Positions 55,778 through 60,000 of a DNA stretch of 60,000 nucleotides are shown one piece after another. The DNA lies in the NCBI GenBank assembly GCA_012295275.1, contig CM022671.1, positions 26,787,822 to 26,847,821 on the forward strand, given 5' to 3'. This DNA comes from Chrysomallon squamiferum (Eukaryota; Mollusca; Gastropoda; Neomphalida; Peltospiridae). The number at the start of each line of letters is the position of its first letter. Position 1 is the stretch's first letter. The notes beneath the pieces were generated by a model. It did no database searches. It worked only from the letters and a program-made list of their open reading frames with translations, and was not told the origin of the DNA. Made by a program: the position numbers and the translations under genes.

Positions 55778-58700
55778 CTGCAAAAAAAACCCAGAAAAAC
55801 ATGCTATTGTACACACACAAACACCAAAATAGTATTAAATGTAGTCTACAGAGATAGAACTAATAAGTCTTTTATATATGTCCTGATACATAGTATTATA
55901 ACAATCAAATATATTTTATTACATCAACTTTGCTGAAAAAGGATTTTTGGGGGTTGGAACAAAAACTACTACTATTTAGATCAATTCATCAAGATGGGAA
56001 AACTCTGGTAGGATGGAATCATGAACCTGGAAAGAACTAGTAGAACAAAATGTAAGAATATCTAAATATTGTCTTTGAATTTCAGTTAAAAATTTCTATG
56101 AACTTCTGTGCCATCCCAATATTATTTACATGACAAAGAGAAGTAGTGATTCAGATACACTGAAGCAGACATCTGAAAGAGGCAAGATATTTGAAAAGGG
56201 GTAAACTCGAATGATGTTAATGCATGATTAAAAAAAGGAATATTGCAGAACAACATCAACACGATGTGAGGGTATTTGTTGTGGGTTTTTTGTGCTTTTT
56301 TTTAATTTTAGAGAGAAATTATAATTTTCTCATTTTTGTTATTTGTTTTTGCTTTTAAGTATTACTGCTGTCCAATAACGACACTTCCTTCTTACCTTTT
56401 TTTTTGTATTATTCTGACAAGTTACATGATCTGCCCAGGTTTCAGGCTGAACCTGGGAATAAATCTATAAAAGGATAGTTCTGTTTTAATCCATAGGTAT
56501 ACATACATCTCATGACCCCACTAAACAGTAAAGATAACAACTGACATCAAATAATAATAGTACACACATACAGAAAACAGAACATATTTTAAATAAAAGA
56601 AAGTCAGTTTGAAATTATTTTTCAGATGTTACAAAATTATTTACAAAATAGATGCATGTAATTTCTATTTACAGTTTGAAATGTGATAAAGAAAAGAATC
56701 AAGATATTTGACGACATTTTATAATTCACAAAAAGGGAAGAAATGTTAGTTTATATTTATTGTTAAGAACCACTGAGACGATGAGGACAACCTGCTGTTA
56801 ACATATTTAACATTTTTCAAATAGCAACAAGGTGTATTTTATACACACCCTACCAAAGACAGTAAAGCAGACACCATATGTTTTTAGACAAATCTGTTGT
56901 ATGCTATTAGCTGACATAGCCTCTATGTATATGTAAATAACACTGATATTCCAGTTACAAGACAATTTTCTTTTTACAGTAGACTGAACAACATGCAATA
57001 AATCAAGTAAGTTATTCCCTTTATAACACTTAAACTACATTGTACTGAAATTTCAAATAATCCAGCCATTTTGTTTTTCATATGTACTCAGTGCTTAGAA
57101 AACTTGTTGGTTTGAAGGATTGGAAGAGTTGTAGAGTAATGGTGACCATAGCTTTTAAAATGGCAATTTTATTTACACTAACTCATAATTAATAAAAAAA
57201 ATATTGTAATGAACTTCAAATTGTTATAATTCATCTCCAAAGTGTAATATGAGGAGAATTAAAAGCTATACCAAACATCTCCAAAACAATTCCACTGCTT
57301 ACCCTGCGTAAACATACAACAATCCTCATTAATCAAAATAAGTGAATTCAAGAAATGTATCATTTAATAAATATTTATTAACAACAAAACACAGTGTACA
57401 GAGGAAATAGTATCGCAAGTTGACAACATTCTCTTAACTTACATGTTGTTTTCTATACGCTGCCTAATCTGTTCATAATGTCTCTCTTCTTGTGTTTGAT
57501 GTGCCAGTTTCAGTGCACCCCACACCATCAATCCACACACAGCTCTGTGAAAACCCCCAAAAAAAATAATAAAAATTTGATGATAATAACAAGAGTTGGC
57601 AAAGTACATGGCAGTAAAGCATTTTAATATCTGTGTACAGATATTTTCTTGTTACAACTGTCATATTACTAACAGTTTACTGGTGTTTCAGATTCCCACT
57701 AACAGCCCTAATAACAAATAATTATTCTAGAATAAAAATTTCAAATATCTTAGAAAGACAGTGTGTTAACATATGTTGATAATAAACCAATATTTAAAGG
57801 AATATGGTAACTGAAATGATACATTATAACTAGTTTAAAACAACAAATTTAAAAAATATTTTTGATATTCTATTATAAAATGTCATGAGTTAATATTCTT
57901 ACCCCATGGCTCCACTGATAAGTCCTCCAGCAAACATTCCTCTAGGACCCAGTCCAAACTTGAGTATCGATCCAGTAACAGCTGAAAGCAGTAACACTGA
58001 TTTTTCAGTTTAACACAGACCTGATAGACTGACAACAGTATTACTTCCATAAATACATATTTTAGTTTATTAAATTGTTAAAGTCAGACCTAGTTGTACA
58101 TTAAAAACAATAATTTACTACTTTCATTTCTTTATATAAAATTTAAAATATTTAAATTTAAATTTACCTGCTGCTACTGTATACTCAAAAGGTGAAGTTT
58201 TGTTTCGATACACAGCTATACTCTGTGATACCAAGCTGCAAAAGAAAATATTTAGTTAAACAACAAAGGTGATTTCTAAAATAGATTTTAATCCATCTTC
58301 ATCACAAAACATACAAGATAAAAGTTTTAACACACCTAATATACAGTAAAAAAAATTTTTTTAAAATTCCCTTCCAAAAAATTAAATATAATGAAGGCAT
58401 TGATACAGAGTATATTTTATAGTAAGTCTTTGGAAATCCTGGACACTGGAGGTTTGCTGTTAGAGATGCTGTCTATGGTAACAATAACACTAGCAAACAC
58501 ACTGAACCAACAGTCACATAGTATAATTGTCTTGACATGTCAGAATTATGCACTTGAATTACACACAAATACACAGGATACTCACAGAAAAGGCAAAGTA
58601 AACACTGTTATCTTGAAACCCCATTTCACTCCTTGTTTCATGCTCTCCAAGAAAACAGCATCGTGAATTTTTCGCTACAAAGAAAAACATTTAAATTACT

Positions 58701-59308
58701 TTATATTATTTATTTTTAACCATCTTATATTTAGCAGCAAGTTGTAATTTCTTTGGTTAAGATGACATTATCCTTACAATTCATAAATAATTTATCAATT
58801 TTCCAATTGTTTTAGCATTTTACTAATTTTTTTCACCTTAAAACATAAACTGAATGGTTAAAAAAAAATGTCATTTTTGAAACTGGAGATTAAACAAATG
58901 TTTAACATGCTGTATTGATACTAGTAAAGATAACTTACGAAAGCCTGAAATTTTGTCTTGAAGACAGTTGCTTTGTTTCGCATTAGTAACTCTTCTCTAG
59001 CACTTCGACCTCCCAGTGTAGACATTATAAGGAAAGTAACAGCTGCTGACTGAAATACTACTTGATTTATAAATGTCATCTCAGGACTTTTCTCTCCAAT
59101 TTCACTACAGTTTAATAAAGAATAAAATTGAATTTCAAAATCCATAAACTGAACTGTTTATACTACAAATAATTTAAATACAAAATAATTACTTCTTTGT
59201 TTTGAGAGACCTCCACAAACACACATAGCTATATACACATTTGTGCAGTATGTATGACTGTATGTAAGTATCATTCCACAGATAAATTTATATATATATA
59301 TATGTACA

Positions 59309-59350
<42 letters not shown>

Positions 59351-60000
59351 CATATAGATACACAGATACATATAAAAGTAGAAAGAATGATGGCAATTTA
59401 ATTAATAAGAAAACCTCGATTTTTATGTTCACTTTGCAGAATGTTATGTTTTATTCTTTTTTTTTAAATTTTGTCTTGAAAAAAATGGTTCCCTTCCTAA
59501 AAATAAATAACATGAAACGAAAATACTCACTTCCCGTAAAACATGTCATGCAGTCTATCAATTCCAGTTTCTTTTGACAAATAGTTCTTAATGTCTTCGT
59601 CTTTCACAATGACTTTTTCACAGTGGTTTTTCTCTTCTTTCATTTCAGAAGTAGCAGTGTGTTTCATTCTCTCTGACACTCCATCATTTTCTGCTGCATA
59701 TACCTTCCACAACCACGACAATGAAAACCATGATACACCAGTTCTTGTTAAAATGTTAACTTTACTAACTAATGTTTGCAAAGTACTGTCATTTTTATGA
59801 TTCTCCTGGATATATTCTACAGTTCTAAGATTTCTTGCTGATAAACTACTTGTCAAACTGATACATAAACATTGATGCTTCCTCTCATCGTGTTTGTTTA
59901 CCAAATGAATGTGAAACTTTGGATTTGAAAAGATATTTAACAATTTTGTATGTATTTTCAGTGATGGATTGTCAGCAGGACTGTCCTTTTCAGAACTTTC
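55714..60000 (-). CDS. TIMMDC1: TIMMDC1-like mitochondrial complex I assembly factor gene, 3' seven exons (5' end outside window)
   Basis: TIMMDC1 is a Tim17/22/23-family inner-membrane protein of mitochondria that helps assemble the membrane arm of respiratory complex I. Seven exons with matching phases give about 345 codons: 60000-59531, 59104-58939, 58674-58586, 58235-58168, 57981-57903, 57544-57443 and 55777-55714. Family marks are GIDRLHDMFYG (GWDRLRELFG in human), AVYRNKTSPFEYTVAAAVTG (VYRNKDALSHFVIAGAVTG in human) and LGPRGMFAGGLISGAMG (GLRGLVAGGIIGALLG in human). Four hydrophobic segments fit the family. The N terminus is longer than in human and lies partly outside the window. I see no frameshift. 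Confidence 0.88.
57443..57544 (-). CDS. TIMMDC1: TIMMDC1-like exon: last membrane segment, with stop codon overlapping the donor
   Basis: After TTTTCACAG. It reads GAVCGLMVWGALKLAHQTQE then ERHYEQIRQRIENN. The border is AACAT|GTAAGT, a perfect donor, but reading through gives ATG TAA, ending the protein at once. So splicing adds the 55777-55714 exon, while retention or early polyadenylation gives a tail ending NNM. Confidence 0.88.
57903..57981 (-). CDS. TIMMDC1: TIMMDC1-like exon: Tim17-family glycine-rich membrane motif
   Basis: Between CTTTCAG and ATGGG|GTAAGA. It reads AVTGSILKFGLGPRGMFAGG then LISGAMG, the most conserved block of the family (AVTGSxxxxxxGxRGxxAGGxIGAxxG). Phases 1 to 2. 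Confidence 0.94.
58168..58235 (-). CDS. TIMMDC1: TIMMDC1-like exon: conserved VYRNK motif
   Basis: Between CTTTTGCAG and GCAG|GTAAAT, 68 bp. It reads LLVSQSIAVYRNKTSPFEYT then VAA. VYRNK is shared with human TIMMDC1. Phases 2 to 1. Confidence 0.92.
58586..58674 (-). CDS. TIMMDC1: TIMMDC1-like exon: loop and second membrane segment
   Basis: Between TCTTTGTAG and TTTCT|GTGAGT. It reads RKIHDAVFLESMKQGVKWGF then KITVFTLPF, aligning with human [21 protein letters not shown]. It ends in phase 2. Confidence 0.9.
58939..59104 (-). CDS. TIMMDC1: TIMMDC1-like exon: first membrane segment
   Basis: Between ACTGTAG and GCTTTC|GTAAGT. It reads NEIGEKSPEMTFINQVVFQS, then AAVTFLIMSTLGGRSAREEL, then LMRNKATVFKTKFQAF. 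The hydrophobic stretch VVFQSAAVTFLIMSTLGG aligns with human TAATAGIIGWVYGG, and the basic KTKFQAF with the human HNRFDAVQSA region. It ends in phase 0. Confidence 0.88.
59289..59345. repeat. (TA)n-(CA)n microsatellite
   Basis: Short TA array followed by about 20 CA units and degenerate ATACATAGATACA, inside the first visible intron of the TIMMDC1-like gene. The 107-codon plus-strand ORF over it is spurious. Confidence 0.92.
59531..60000 (-). CDS. TIMMDC1: TIMMDC1-like exon: N-terminal region (5' end cut by window)
   Basis: Open from the window edge to the donor GGGAA|GTGAGT. It reads ESSEKDSPADNPSLKIHTKL at the edge, then a poorly conserved hydrophilic region, and ends DEDIKNYLSKETGIDRLHDM then FYG. 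Only the last 15 or so residues clearly match the family (SGWDRLRELFGK). The start codon is not visible in the window. The codon at 59943 is TTG, not ATG. It ends in phase 2. Confidence 0.85.

Noticed and set aside
59527-59943. Codon 59943 as the start of the TIMMDC1-like protein
   Set aside because: The codon is TTG and the same frame stays open to the window edge, so the real start lies upstream outside the window.

Overview
The window is animal (eukaryotic) genomic DNA. It is very AT-rich, has GT-AG introns and is dense in microsatellites and short minisatellites. It holds most of one plexin gene on the + strand and the 3' part of a second gene on the - strand. I judge it to be an invertebrate, possibly a mollusc or other spiralian, from the plexin-A-like protein, long AT-rich introns and lack of recognisable vertebrate repeats. 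That lineage call is inference and weak.

Layout. 1-5973 is intronic sequence of the plexin gene, whose 5' exons (signal peptide, Sema domain, first PSI) lie outside the window. 5974-49528 carries 29 exons (one a candidate) that read in order through the second and third PSI domains, the IPT/TIG series, the single membrane helix, the split cytoplasmic RasGAP domain with its inserted Rho-GTPase-binding domain, and the stop codon. A 22.5-kb intron separates the first two exons. 49529 to about 53320 is the probable 3' UTR. 53320-55590 is intergenic, with a small promoter-like island (CRE, ETS-like sites, inverted YY1-like site) at 55020-55200 lying between two copies of a diverged direct repeat. 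55714-60000 (- strand) is a seven-exon, 5'-truncated gene for a Tim17/TIMMDC1-like mitochondrial complex I assembly factor. Its exon phases all fit.

Two patterns stand out. First, five single-base discrepancies break the plexin reading frame, each consistent with a short homopolymer, while splice sites and family motifs on both sides stay intact. Uncorrected assembly indels are the simplest reading. Second, at several plexin exons the 3' splice site has itself been tandemly duplicated, in 30-, 63- and about 76-bp units. In one intron the last two units are in frame with the exon and open, so alternative acceptor use could add 10 or 20 residues near the start of the RasGAP region.

The two genes are convergent and not functionally linked: a semaphorin receptor for guidance signalling, and a mitochondrial inner-membrane protein. 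I saw no bacterial-type operon, CRISPR array, tRNA, rRNA or intact transposon.
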